Source: Desulfurobacteriaceae bacterium
GTDB lineage: Bacteria; Aquificota; Aquificia; Desulfurobacteriales; Desulfurobacteriaceae
Direction: 5' to 3'
Length of the DNA: 64,000 nucleotides
Assembly (NCBI GenBank): GCA_027051905.1
Contig: JALUGO010000005.1
Coordinates: 1 to 64,000, forward strand
Shown here: in pieces, positions 8,990-17,205 of the stretch
Layout of the letters: every line of letters begins with the position of its first letter
How positions within the stretch are numbered: the stretch's first letter is position 1
Notes under the pieces: model-generated
Database searches by the model: none
Seen by the model: the letters and a program-made list of their open reading frames with translations, nothing else
Told to the model about the DNA's origin: nothing
Program-made: the position numbers and the translations under genes

Positions 8990-10320
8990 GATACCTCCCT
9001 GAGGAAGAGGAGAGCTCCCTCCTGAACCGGCTGAAGAAGTGGCGGCGGAGTTACAGGAGGAAACGCAACCGTTACAAGTGATAAGAGCTCATCGGCCTTC
9101 TTCCCGGCGGCTATGAGATTGGAGATGAGATCAACCGTTGAAGAGACAATTTTGGTCTCTCCGATAACCTCTCCACCAGCAAGTCTTCCGTTTTTGAGGA
9201 AGTAGAGCCTTAAAGTTAAAGGGCTGGCGTTTAGAGCCATAGGGTAGGCGTCGGTAGAAGTAACCGTTACCTCTCTAAAGGAGAACTCCTTTCTCTTAAG
9301 GAGCTCCTCTGTGTAGCCTGCAAAACCGTAGAACCTCCCTCCTACCTCCGTAACTCCTGAGGGAACTATTCCGGTGTCTTCAATCTGAGGGCCTGAAACG
9401 TTGGCTCCGGCAATTCGTCCATCCCTTGCAGAAACTGAAGCAACCATTCCCGGAGTAAAGTCTCCGTCTATAGCACTTGTGTGGTAGATGCAGTTTCCTG
9501 CGGCCAGAACGTTGTCTGCAGAAGTTCTCAAGAACCTGTCAACCTTTATAAAGTCTCTCTCTGTTGCGATTCCGGCATCTACAGCAAGTTTTGTGTTTGG
9601 AAGGAAGCCGATAAAGACAAAAACGAGGTCTGCATCCAGCTTCCCTGAACTGAGAACCACCCTCTCTACAGACTCTCTGCCTTCAAAACCGACAACCCTT
9701 TCGCCTTTCAGTATCTCAACTCCCTGTTTTCTGAGGGTCTCCTCCATCTCTTTAAGGGTCTGGGAAGAGAAAACTCCCGAAGCGATTCTCGGGGAAGCCT
9801 CAACAACTGTGAGTTTTTTGCCGGGCATGTTCCGGCTGATGAGGTCTGCAAAGCCAACAGAAATGAAACCTCCACCTATAAGAACTATTCTTTCAGCCTC
9901 TTTAACTTTTCTGACAAACTCCTCAACAGAAGAAGTTGCCGTGTCTATGTAGTGGATGTTCTGGAGTTCCTTTCCCGGAACCTGAAGCCGCCTTGGAACC
10001 CAGCCCGTTGCAAGTATGAGCCTTTCGTAAGAGATAGCTTTTCCGCCGGCGGTAAAGAGAGAAGAATCTGAAGGGTTTAGGGAGACAACCCTGTCTATAA
10101 GGAAAGAGGCTCCCATCTCCTTAACTTTTTGAAGGGGGTAACGGTTCTTTTCAGGGGGAAGGATTCCTGAAACGACATAGGGAAGTGCACAGGGTATCTG
10201 CAGGTCTTCCCTGTCGTTAACGAGGAGAACACTCCTCTTGGGGTGGAGCTCCCTTACAGTTTTCACAGCGTTAAAACCAGCAGGGCCTCCTCCAACAACC
10301 ACAACGTCGTAGTGCTCCAT
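8986..10320 (-). CDS. FAD-dependent NAD(P)H oxidoreductase (CoA-disulfide reductase / NADH oxidase type)
   Basis: 444 residues. The FAD-binding loop is VVVGGGPAGF at the N-terminus, the NAD(P)H loop VLIGGGFISVGF lies near residue 150, and the second FAD motif is in NVLAAGNCIY. A Cys in LQIPCALPYV, near residue 44, matches the single redox-active Cys of CoA-disulfide reductases and water-forming NADH oxidases, so the enzyme probably reduces a small disulfide, persulfide or oxygen. For a sulfur-respiring organism an NAD(P)H sulfur or polysulfide reductase role is possible but unproven. It heads the polyphosphate operon by overlap. Confidence 0.85.
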   Translation of the reverse strand: MEHYDVVVVGGGPAGFNAVKTVRELHPKRSVLLVNDREDLQIPCALPYVVSGILPPEKNRYPLQKVKEMGASFLIDRVVSLNPSDSSLFTAGGKAISYERLILATGWVPRRLQVPGKELQNIHYIDTATSSVEEFVRKVKEAERIVLIGGGFISVGFADLISRNMPGKKLTVVEASPRIASGVFSSQTLKEMEETLRKQGVEILKGERVVGFEGRESVERVVLSSGKLDADLVFVFIGFLPNTKLAVDAGIATERDFIKVDRFLRTSADNVLAAGNCIYHTSAIDGDFTPGMVASVSARDGRIAGANVSGPQIEDTGIVPSGVTEVGGRFYGFAGYTEELLKRKEFSFREVTVTSTDAYPMALNASPLTLRLYFLKNGRLAGGEVIGETKIVSSTVDLISNLIAAGKKADELLSLVTVAFPPVTPPPLLQPVQEGALLFLREVS

Positions 10321-10339
10321 CTCTCCCTCCTCAAACGGC

Positions 10340-11278
10340 TTAACCGTTCTCTTTCATAAATTCTAAACACTTCTCAACTTCCCAACGGCTACCGATAATA
10401 ACGGGAACACGCTGATGTAAATCTTCTGGAACTATGTCAAGAAGAGATCTGTTTCCGTCGGAAGAGAGGCCTCCCGCCTGTTCTATCAGGAAGGCCATGG
10501 GCTTGGCCTCGTAGAGAAGCCTCAGCTTTCCGTTTGTGTTCTTCTTATCGGCAGGATAGATGAAAATTCCTCCCTTAAGAAGGGTTCTGTGAACGTCTGC
10601 AACCATTGAGCCAACATATCTCTGGGTATATTTCTCCTCTTTAAGGAAATCAATGAATCTCCTCAAACCCTCACTTGTCCACTTGTTCCTGTTGGCCTCG
10701 TTGATTGAGTAGATCTTTCCCTTTTCAGGGAGCTCTATTTTAGGGTGAGAGAGGAGGAAGTTTCCAGACTCAGGGTCTAAAGTGAAACCTACAACTCCAT
10801 CTCCAAGGCTCATAACGAGCATTGTTGAGGGGCCGTAGATAACATAACCTGCGGCTATCTGCTCTTTTCCAGGCTGCATAACCGTGTCTTTATGGATTGA
10901 GAAGATTGTTCCGATGCTTACGTTAACGTCTATGTTTGAGGAACCGTCAAGGGGGTCAAAGGCAACGGCGTAGCCAGATTCTGAAACGATGAGGGCGTCT
11001 TCTATTTCCTCTGATGTAATCTGGCATGCTTTTCCGCAGTTCTTAAGGCTTTCAAGGAATATCTCGTTTGCAAGTTCGTCAAGTTTTTGAACCTCTTCTC
11101 CCTGAACGTTTACCTTTCCGGCACTTCCAAGAACTCCCAGAAGGCCGGCTTTCCTGACCTTACCGGCAATCTCCTTACAGGCAGCAGCAATCTCGTTGAT
11201 TAAGAGAATGAGCTCGTCTGTTACGTTGGGGTTTCCCTCTTTCTTCTGAAAGAGATAGGCAGTAAGGGGTAGAGCCAT
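10340..11278 (-). CDS. fbp: Fructose-1,6-bisphosphatase, class I
   Basis: 312 residues. Removes the 1-phosphate of fructose 1,6-bisphosphate, the committed step of gluconeogenesis. The metal-binding motif AFDPLDGSSNIDVN lies near residue 107, with Glu residues just before it (ITSEEIED). The C-terminal YEAKPMAFLIEQAGG is also typical of class I. Together with pgi and PEP synthase at the other end of the window it fits an autotroph that makes sugars from pyruvate. It lies 12 bases downstream of rlmN on the same strand, so the two are probably co-transcribed. Confidence 0.96.
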   Translation of the reverse strand: MALPLTAYLFQKKEGNPNVTDELILLINEIAAACKEIAGKVRKAGLLGVLGSAGKVNVQGEEVQKLDELANEIFLESLKNCGKACQITSEEIEDALIVSESGYAVAFDPLDGSSNIDVNVSIGTIFSIHKDTVMQPGKEQIAAGYVIYGPSTMLVMSLGDGVVGFTLDPESGNFLLSHPKIELPEKGKIYSINEANRNKWTSEGLRRFIDFLKEEKYTQRYVGSMVADVHRTLLKGGIFIYPADKKNTNGKLRLLYEAKPMAFLIEQAGGLSSDGNRSLLDIVPEDLHQRVPVIIGSRWEVEKCLEFMKENG

Positions 11279-11290
11279 CTTTCCCTCCCT

Positions 11291-12325
11291 TTATGCAGAT
11301 TTTTTCTCCTTCGTTCTCAGCATTCCGCAGGCTGCAGAGATGTCCTGACCGCGGGAATCCCTTATAAAGGCGGCTATGTTGTGATCCCACAGGACCTTCT
11401 GGAACTTCTCTATATCTTCCCTTGGGGTTGGTTGAAAGGGAGCTCCCGGGTAGGAGTTAAAGGGTATCAGGTTTACTTTAACAGGAATTCCTTTAATCAG
11501 TTTAACCAGCCTTCTTGCGTCTTCTAAAGAGTCATTTACCCCTTTGAGCATAACGTATTCAATCATTATTCTCCTGTTGTTGTCTGCAGGGTAGCGCCTT
11601 AAAGCCCTCATTATCTCACCGATAGGCCACTTTCTATTTAAAGGAACAATCTTTTCCCTCTGCTCGTCTGTTGTTGCGTGAAGCGAAACGGCAAGTTTTA
11701 CTTTGTTCATCTCTTTTGCCATTCTATCTATTCCGGGAACAACGCCAACTGTTGAAACGGTAACTTTACGGGTTGAAAGGTCTAACATGTCTCTGTGGGT
11801 CATTATCTCAACGGCCTTTTTAACATTGTCAAAGTTTAAAAGTGGCTCTCCCATTCCCATGAAAACGACGTTTGAAATTCTCCTCTCCTCTCCAACGTCT
11901 CTCTGAACGTGAATGTATTGGTCAACAATCTCTGCCGCCGTAAGGTTCCTTGTGAAGCCGTCTTTTGCAGTTAAACAGAACTTACAACCGGCGGGGCAAC
12001 CTACCTGAGTTGAAACGCACAGGGTATTCCAGTCTTTCTCTGGAATGAAGACAGACTCAATTCTGTTTCCGTCTGAAAGCTCAAAAAGGTATTTCCTGGT
12101 TCCATCCGAAGACTCTTCAACTTTAACGGTTTTCAGAACGTCTATTCTGGCTTTTCGGGAAAGGAGTTCCCTGGCCCTTTTGCTGAGATTTGTCATCTCA
12201 TCAAAGCTCTTAACCCTCTTCTTGTAGAGCCACTGAGCAATCTGCTTTGCCCTGTAGGGTTCAAATCCCAACTCTTTAACGAACTCCTTCAGCTCATCCA
12301 TGTTGAGGTTTTTTATCTCAACCAT
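11291..12325 (-). CDS. rlmN: Dual-specificity 23S rRNA A2503 / tRNA A37 C2-methyltransferase
   Basis: 344 residues. A radical SAM enzyme that methylates C2 of adenine in 23S rRNA and some tRNAs. The cluster motif is GCPAGCKFC (CxxxCxxC) near residue 105, GMGEPLLN follows, and the second catalytic Cys lies near the C-terminus in ISAACGML. The N-terminal half has the usual helical RNA-binding domain (LGFEPYRAKQIAQWLY). The start ATG overlaps the stop of a 34-residue membrane peptide gene, whose last codons contain the RlmN ribosome site AGAGGAGAGGG. This suggests translational coupling. Confidence 0.97.
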   Translation of the reverse strand: MVEIKNLNMDELKEFVKELGFEPYRAKQIAQWLYKKRVKSFDEMTNLSKRARELLSRKARIDVLKTVKVEESSDGTRKYLFELSDGNRIESVFIPEKDWNTLCVSTQVGCPAGCKFCLTAKDGFTRNLTAAEIVDQYIHVQRDVGEERRISNVVFMGMGEPLLNFDNVKKAVEIMTHRDMLDLSTRKVTVSTVGVVPGIDRMAKEMNKVKLAVSLHATTDEQREKIVPLNRKWPIGEIMRALRRYPADNNRRIMIEYVMLKGVNDSLEDARRLVKLIKGIPVKVNLIPFNSYPGAPFQPTPREDIEKFQKVLWDHNIAAFIRDSRGQDISAACGMLRTKEKKSA

Positions 12326-12422
12326 TCCCTCTCCTCTTATAGGTTCTGTAGATACCGTAAACAGTTGAGCCTATAAAGACAAACGTTATGAAAAGAGAGA
12401 GCAGGAAATTTATCTTACCCAT
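12318..12422 (-). CDS. 34-residue single-helix membrane peptide
   Basis: A short frame missed by ordinary length cut-offs. It starts with ATG GGT AAG inside the last codons of the Trm112-like gene (8-base overlap) and stops at a TGA that overlaps the rlmN start (8-base overlap). The peptide has a Lys near its start, about 20 hydrophobic residues ([20 protein letters not shown]) and a basic tail RTYKRRGNG, the pattern of one N-out/C-in membrane helix. Overlap at both ends, with the rlmN ribosome site inside it, argues for real translation. No family is recognised. Confidence 0.6.
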   Translation of the reverse strand: MGKINFLLSLFITFVFIGSTVYGIYRTYKRRGNG

Positions 12423-12597
12423 CTATCTCTTCGGCCTCTTCCACAAGCATTACAGGAATGTCATCAACTACGGGATAAGCTAATTTACATTTGTGACACA
12501 ACAGTTTCTGCTCCTTCTCTCTATACTCAAGATCTCCTTTGCATTTTGGACATACCAGAATCTCAAGGAGTTCCTGCGGAACCATACCAACCTCCAA
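12415..12597 (-). CDS. Trm112-family zinc-ribbon protein
   Basis: 60 residues. The pattern [16 protein letters not shown] then [12 protein letters not shown] gives two CxxC pairs for one zinc, followed by the [10 protein letters not shown] segment typical of Trm112/YcaR proteins. Eukaryotic and archaeal Trm112 activates methyltransferases, and bacterial members are often beside lipid A or tRNA-modifying genes. Here it lies upstream of rlmN, so a link with RNA methylation is possible but is inference. It heads the rlmN-fbp run, and the upstream 160 bases are AT-rich and divergent from a radical SAM gene. Confidence 0.88.
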   Translation of the reverse strand: MEVGMVPQELLEILVCPKCKGDLEYREKEQKLLCHKCKLAYPVVDDIPVMLVEEAEEIDG

Positions 12598-12694
12598 ATA
12601 TCCGTTCGTTAAAAAACATAATTTAATTCTTGAGACTCAAAGTTTCCATGAACCAGAAAATATGTCGGTCTTCAGTTAGAAATTTTGAAAAATT

Positions 12695-12724
12695 TTGACA
12701 GGAATTGCTCCTGAACAATATTTA
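12695..12724 (+). promoter_or_regulatory. Sigma-70-type promoter for the radical SAM gene
   Basis: TTGACA at 12695-12700 is followed, after 18 bases, by TATTTA at 12719-12724. The start codon lies about 35 bases downstream behind an AAGGAGG ribosome site. The -35 matches consensus exactly and the -10 at four of six positions. Confidence 0.5.
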
Positions 12725-12758
12725 TTGAGAACCATTTCTACTTACAGCAAGGAGGCGA

Positions 12759-14417
12759 ATGTCTGAACTTGTCGTAATAAGGGAATGTTGCCATTTAGAG
12801 CTGAACCCCGAAGACCTGAAGGTTTTACTGGTTTACCCGGGAAAAGAAAAGGTAGGGCTTTCAAGCCTCGCCGTTCACAGAATTTACTCCTTGTTGAACA
12901 GTATAAAGGGAGTAAGCTGCGACCTGATATTTGAAGGGCTGGAGTGCTCCTACTTCCTGGGACTACCTCCCGGAGAGTTTGATGTTATCGCTTTTTCAAT
13001 AACTTACGAGAATCACATCTTCAAAGCCGCAGAGCTCCTCTCTAACTGGGGAATAGAACCTTTAAGGGAGAGAAGAACAGACTCTCCCTTGATACTTGGA
13101 GGGGGAATAGGCCTCTACTACAACCCTGCCCCGTTTCTTCCCATTTTCGATGCCGTTTACCTTGGGGAAGCTGAAGGAAGAATTGAAGAGGTTTTTGGAG
13201 CTCTGCGGCAAAACCCCTCTGTTGAGACGTTAGAAGAGTTTGACAACGTAATAGTCAGCAGGAACTACTCGTTTAGATACAGCGGATTAATTGTTGAAGA
13301 AATTTCCGGAGAGAAGAAAAGGATATACAGGTCAAAACTCTTCCCTGTAGTTCCGTCCCATTCCTGTTTCCTCACGGGGGACACGGCATTTAAAGACATG
13401 TTCCTCATCGAGCTGAACAGAGGTTGCATAGAGAAGTGCCGTTTCTGTGTTGCAACCTACATGGGGCTTCCATACAGGGAAAAGGAGATAGATGTTGTTG
13501 AAAAGGAGATAGCCATTGCTTCAAAATATGTAGACAGGGTTGGACTGATAGGGGCGGGAGTAACCGACTACTCGAAGATGGCGGAGCTCCACCACATCCT
13601 CAAAAAATACGGCGTCAAAGCCTCCTTTTCTTCCCTGAAAGCCTCCTCACCCTCTCCTGAAATTTTCGAAATCATCAGGGAATCTCAGCAGAAAACTGTA
13701 ACGATAGCCCCGGAAGCCGGAAGTGAGGAGCTCCGGTTTGCCATCAACAAAAAGGTTCCAGACGAGAAATACTTCTCTTTTGCAGAAAAAGCCCTGGAAA
13801 GCGGAGCGGAGAACATCAAGCTCTACTTTCTGATAGGTCTTCCCGGAGAGACGGAAGAGGATATAAGAGCCATCGCAGAAATGACAAGGAAATTCACAGA
13901 AATAGCCAGAAGCTACTGGAGAGAAAGGGGAGTAAAGGGAGAGATTCATCTGAGCGTTAACCCCGTAATTGCAAAACCCTTTACGCCGTTTCAGTGGTTC
14001 GGGCTGAATCCAAAATCCCAGATAGAGAAAAAGCTGAGGCTCCTTCAGAAAGAAGTCAGAAAAATCAAAGGAGTAAGGCTTACCCACGAAAACGTTCGGG
14101 ATGCAGTTCTTCAGGCAATTGTATCGAGGGGAGACACGAGAGTAGGAGAGGCAGCTGTTATAAGTGCAGTGGAAAAAGTCCCATTTAGAAAAGTTTTAAA
14201 AGAGATGGGACTCCCCTTTGAGGAGCTCTACACCAGAGAGAGGGAAAAGGAAGAACTGTTCCCGTGGGACGTTGTTGACAGCGGAATAAACAGGGAATAC
14301 CTGTGGCGGGAATACAGGCTCACTTACGAGAGGAGATCGACCCCTACCTGCTTTCCGGGATGTAAAGTGTGTGGTCTATGCGGGAGCCCCCTCAAAACAG
14401 AAACTGTCAAAACCTGA
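12759..14417 (+). CDS. B12-binding-like radical SAM protein
   Basis: 552 residues. Residues about 18-150 form a cobalamin-binding-like Rossmann domain (LKVLLVYPG, then ILGGGIGLYYNP and VYLGEAEG). The radical SAM core has RGCIEKCRFCVA (CxxxCxxC) near residue 225, with GxIxGxPGE-type sequence LIGLPGETEEDI later. The C-terminus carries extra cysteines (CFPGCKVCGLCGSP) that may bind another cluster. It resembles the TIGR03960-type family of unknown substrate found in many anaerobes. ATG follows AAGGAGG at good spacing. It is upstream of lpxC on the same strand with about 90 bases between, so it may be separately transcribed. Confidence 0.88.
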   Translation: MSELVVIRECCHLELNPEDLKVLLVYPGKEKVGLSSLAVHRIYSLLNSIKGVSCDLIFEGLECSYFLGLPPGEFDVIAFSITYENHIFKAAELLSNWGIEPLRERRTDSPLILGGGIGLYYNPAPFLPIFDAVYLGEAEGRIEEVFGALRQNPSVETLEEFDNVIVSRNYSFRYSGLIVEEISGEKKRIYRSKLFPVVPSHSCFLTGDTAFKDMFLIELNRGCIEKCRFCVATYMGLPYREKEIDVVEKEIAIASKYVDRVGLIGAGVTDYSKMAELHHILKKYGVKASFSSLKASSPSPEIFEIIRESQQKTVTIAPEAGSEELRFAINKKVPDEKYFSFAEKALESGAENIKLYFLIGLPGETEEDIRAIAEMTRKFTEIARSYWRERGVKGEIHLSVNPVIAKPFTPFQWFGLNPKSQIEKKLRLLQKEVRKIKGVRLTHENVRDAVLQAIVSRGDTRVGEAAVISAVEKVPFRKVLKEMGLPFEELYTREREKEELFPWDVVDSGINREYLWREYRLTYERRSTPTCFPGCKVCGLCGSPLKTETVKT

Positions 14418-14472
14418 TGCAATTTTGCAAACAGGCTACCAGTTTTTGAAGGAAAAGAACGGATATTCAGAA

Positions 14473-14478
14473 TATAAT
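14473..14478 (+). promoter_or_regulatory. Consensus -10 box upstream of lpxC
   Basis: A perfect TATAAT lies about 30 bases before the lpxC start. I see no good -35 at 16-18 bases; TTGAAG at 14446 is 21 bases upstream, which is too far. This is a candidate promoter only. Confidence 0.35.
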
Positions 14479-14509
14479 TCCGGTTAGTGAAACCTAAACA
14501 GGAGAGCCA

Positions 14510-15433
14510 ATGCAGGTTTATCAGAGAACCCTTGCAAAAGAGGTCGTATTCAGCGGAATAGGACTCCACACGGGAAAGAAAGTCATCGTTCGGCTCGTTC
14601 CGGCTCCTGCCAACTCGGGAATAGTTTTCATAAGAACAGATATAAAAGGCTCTCCCTCCATAAAAGCATCTCCCAAATACCTTAGCAGGCTCTTCTACGC
14701 AACAAACCTCTCAGACGGTAACATAAGCGTTCAAACCGTTGAACACCTGATGGCAGCGCTGTCTGCCTTTGGAATAGACAACCTGTTTGTTTACCTTGAC
14801 TCTGAAGAACTGCCGATACTTGACGGGAGCTCCGCCCCTTACATCTACCTCTTTGAGGAGACAGGGGTAAAAGAACTCACAAAAAAGAGGAAATACGCCG
14901 TTCTGAAAAAGGAAGTCCTTGTAGAGTTTGAGGGAAAGAGAATACTGGCAGAACCCTCAGACAGACTTGAGATAGACAACACAATCTCCTTTGACCACAC
15001 ATACAAAAAGGTTCGCCACCAGAGGCTCGTTTACGTTCATACACTAGAGAACTTTAAAGAGATAGCAAAGGCAAGAACTTTCTGTTTCTACCAGGAGGTT
15101 GAAGCCCTGAGAGCAGCAGGTCTTGCAAAGGGCGGAAGCCTTGAAAACGCCATAGTTATAGACGACTACGGTATCCTCAACGAGGGAGGGCTGAGGTTAG
15201 AGAACGAGTTTGTTGCCCACAAAACTCTCGACCTCGTAGGAGACCTCTACATTCTAGGATACCCGCTCCTTGCAAAGATAACAGCCTTCAGAACCGGGCA
15301 CGCCCTCAACGCAGCGCTGGTTAAGAGGATATACGGAGAGAAGCTCTACGAGCTGGTAGAAGTGGAAGAGGGAGCAGAGGAAAGAGAGAGGAGACTGGCC
15401 TTTGGAGAAGAGGGAGCTCCCTCAGTTAATTGA
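14510..15433 (+). CDS. lpxC: UDP-3-O-acyl-N-acetylglucosamine deacetylase
   Basis: 307 residues. Catalyses the first committed step of lipid A synthesis, so the organism has a lipopolysaccharide outer membrane. The zinc ligands are visible in VEHLMAAL (His near residue 79) and HKTLDLVGD (His near 237, Asp near 241), and the C-terminal catalytic His is in FRTGHALNAALV. The LPILDGSSAP substrate loop is intact. The start has AGGAG at good distance. Its end overlaps the next gene by 32 bases, so both are probably made from one transcript. Confidence 0.97.
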   Translation: MQVYQRTLAKEVVFSGIGLHTGKKVIVRLVPAPANSGIVFIRTDIKGSPSIKASPKYLSRLFYATNLSDGNISVQTVEHLMAALSAFGIDNLFVYLDSEELPILDGSSAPYIYLFEETGVKELTKKRKYAVLKKEVLVEFEGKRILAEPSDRLEIDNTISFDHTYKKVRHQRLVYVHTLENFKEIAKARTFCFYQEVEALRAAGLAKGGSLENAIVIDDYGILNEGGLRLENEFVAHKTLDLVGDLYILGYPLLAKITAFRTGHALNAALVKRIYGEKLYELVEVEEGAEERERRLAFGEEGAPSVN

Positions 15434-15773
15434 GAAGTATAGACTCCAGATAGCCATAACCCTGTTTTTCATACTCCTGATCGCCCTAACTCCTTTCTTC
15501 TACTTTAGAGTCCTTCCGAACCTCCAGCTGAAAATCCTGTCGCTGAGATGCCTCATACTGAACGGACTCTCCGGAGTTCTCTTTTTCACAGTAGAAAAGG
15601 GAAAGTTTAAAGAGCTTCTTCCGTTTCCGCTGGCGGGAATATTCTTCTCCCTCCTCTACCTGAAAACTGGGAGTTCCCTGTTCCTCCCACCCTGCATCTC
15701 CTCAACGGCAACCTCGGTTGTAATGGTAGCCCTCACCGCATACATAACGATAAAGGTTAGGTTCGGGAAGTAA
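15402..15773 (+). CDS. Small integral membrane protein of unknown function
   Basis: 123 residues with about four hydrophobic segments: IAITLFFILLIALTPFFYF, LRCLILNGLSGVLFF, FPLAGIFFSLLYL and SVVMVALTAYITI. The charged N-terminus (MEKRELPQLIEKYRLQ) is cytoplasmic by the positive-inside rule. No family is recognised. The start overlaps lpxC by 32 bases, so it may act in the envelope. It converges with the next minus-strand gene, and the two coding regions overlap by 17 bases at their 3' ends. Confidence 0.7.
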   Translation: MEKRELPQLIEKYRLQIAITLFFILLIALTPFFYFRVLPNLQLKILSLRCLILNGLSGVLFFTVEKGKFKELLPFPLAGIFFSLLYLKTGSSLFLPPCISSTATSVVMVALTAYITIKVRFGK

Positions 15774-17205
15774 AAAACCCCTCAGCAACCGTTCTCACAA
15801 AGTTTTTTTCCCCTTCAGAAACTCTCCTTTCCCTTATGTAGCTGAGCATCAGGGGAGGAAAGACGGCAAGCTTTGAGTCCTGAAGTTTTTCTCTGAACCT
15901 GTGGCAAAAGTAGAGTATGTTGAGCTTGGTTTCAAAGGGAAGATTCCAGTTAAAAGCCTTCTCTGAGAGTTCCCTCTCCACCTTCTCAAAGAGCTCATCG
16001 GGAATCTCAAGCTGGCTAAGGGCTGAAATTGCGCTATTCAGATAGGCCATTTCAACGGCGCTTCTGCGGGAGCTCCGCCTCATTATCGTAAGGAGCTCGT
16101 ATATGAAAGACATTAGCTTTTTTCCCTCAAGCCCCAACTTCAAAAGTTCCTCTATTACCCGAACGCCTTTAGGGTCTCTACTGTTGAAGTATCTCCTGAG
16201 AGCCTCAACAGAAACCTCCTCTGGCTCGCCGTCAACAGAGAAAGCCCTCACAACGGAACGCTCCTGAGAGAAGTTCCTCACCGGCAGCTTGAAGTTCCTG
16301 TTTACCGGTTCCATAGAGAGGAACTCCTCTCCGGAAAACTCCTCAACGGGAACGGGAAAGACCTCTGAGAGAGCCTTTACAAACGGATGTCTTAGCCTGC
16401 CAACCACAACAACTCTCTCAACCTTCAGCCTATCCCTGAAGAGCTCCTCGTAAGAGTATAGAGAAAGAACCAAAGAGGAGGAGAAGTCTGAGGAGCTTTT
16501 CACAAACTCCCCGAATCGGGCATTTCCAACAACGGGCGTAAGGGCAAGCTCCACCTCACGGGAGGAGACAAAGCGGCTGTAGTTAAAGCAAGGAACCTCC
16601 ACCCTATCAGACCTTCCAAAAAGAATCCTAGCAGCGGAGCTCCTGCACAGGTCTAAGAGCTCCCCCCTCAGCCCCTCCTTCCTCAAATAGGCGTTTGAAA
16701 CTCCGGTCTCCCCCAAAAACCGGTTAAACAGATAGTTCCCCAGCGTATCGATTAAGTGGAACTCTCCAAAGGGCAGGTTGAAGAGAACTCTACCTCCCAA
16801 AGAGAGGGAAGTCTTCCCGTAACCAACGTTTACAACAACGGTTTTAGAGCTGAAGAAGTTAAAGTCGTAGTAGATAGAAACTCTCCTTCCAAAGGAATTT
16901 TTAAAGAGATTCCTTATCAAAAAGGTCGATTTCCCGTAAACGTAGCCCGGAAGAACAACCTCCTCAAAGGAATGGGGCTCAAGGGAAAAAAGGGCAAACT
17001 CCAGAATATCTATACCGTCGTAGAAAACATCTCCTATAAACAGGTAGTCCTTCTTATCGATGTTTTCTAAAAGGGAGAGGAGTTTCTTCTTTACCTCAAC
17101 TGGAACGGAAGAGTAATCAATCCCTATTTCTGAAAGGAAGTTGTCTTTGAGTTTAAAACTTCCACCGCTGTGGTAAGAGAGCGGATAGCCCAGGTAAACC
17201 CTCAA
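15757..17205 (-). CDS. Degenerate actin/Hsp70-fold protein of unknown function
   Basis: 482 residues with no family I recognise by name. Residues about 121-150 (KTVVVNVGYGKTSLSLGGRV) sit where Hsp70/actin-like ATPases have their second phosphate loop, and VERVVVVGRLRHPFVKALSEVF near residue 290 resembles the adenosine motif of Hsp70. The usual Asp and Gly residues (DxGGGT, GG) are missing or changed, so ATP binding is doubtful. Residues 350-480 look all-helical. The start overlaps the beta-CASP nuclease gene by 4 bases, so the two are co-translated and may form a complex. Inference: a scaffold or regulator of the nuclease. Confidence 0.55.
   Translation of the reverse strand: MRVYLGYPLSYHSGGSFKLKDNFLSEIGIDYSSVPVEVKKKLLSLLENIDKKDYLFIGDVFYDGIDILEFALFSLEPHSFEEVVLPGYVYGKSTFLIRNLFKNSFGRRVSIYYDFNFFSSKTVVVNVGYGKTSLSLGGRVLFNLPFGEFHLIDTLGNYLFNRFLGETGVSNAYLRKEGLRGELLDLCRSSAARILFGRSDRVEVPCFNYSRFVSSREVELALTPVVGNARFGEFVKSSSDFSSSLVLSLYSYEELFRDRLKVERVVVVGRLRHPFVKALSEVFPVPVEEFSGEEFLSMEPVNRNFKLPVRNFSQERSVVRAFSVDGEPEEVSVEALRRYFNSRDPKGVRVIEELLKLGLEGKKLMSFIYELLTIMRRSSRRSAVEMAYLNSAISALSQLEIPDELFEKVERELSEKAFNWNLPFETKLNILYFCHRFREKLQDSKLAVFPPLMLSYIRERRVSEGEKNFVRTVAEGFFTSRT

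Noticed and set aside
12259-12270. A GGTTCAAATCCC sequence that resembles a tRNA T-loop
   Set aside because: It lies inside rlmN, encoding FEPYRAK on the minus strand, and no acceptor or anticodon stem can be built around it.
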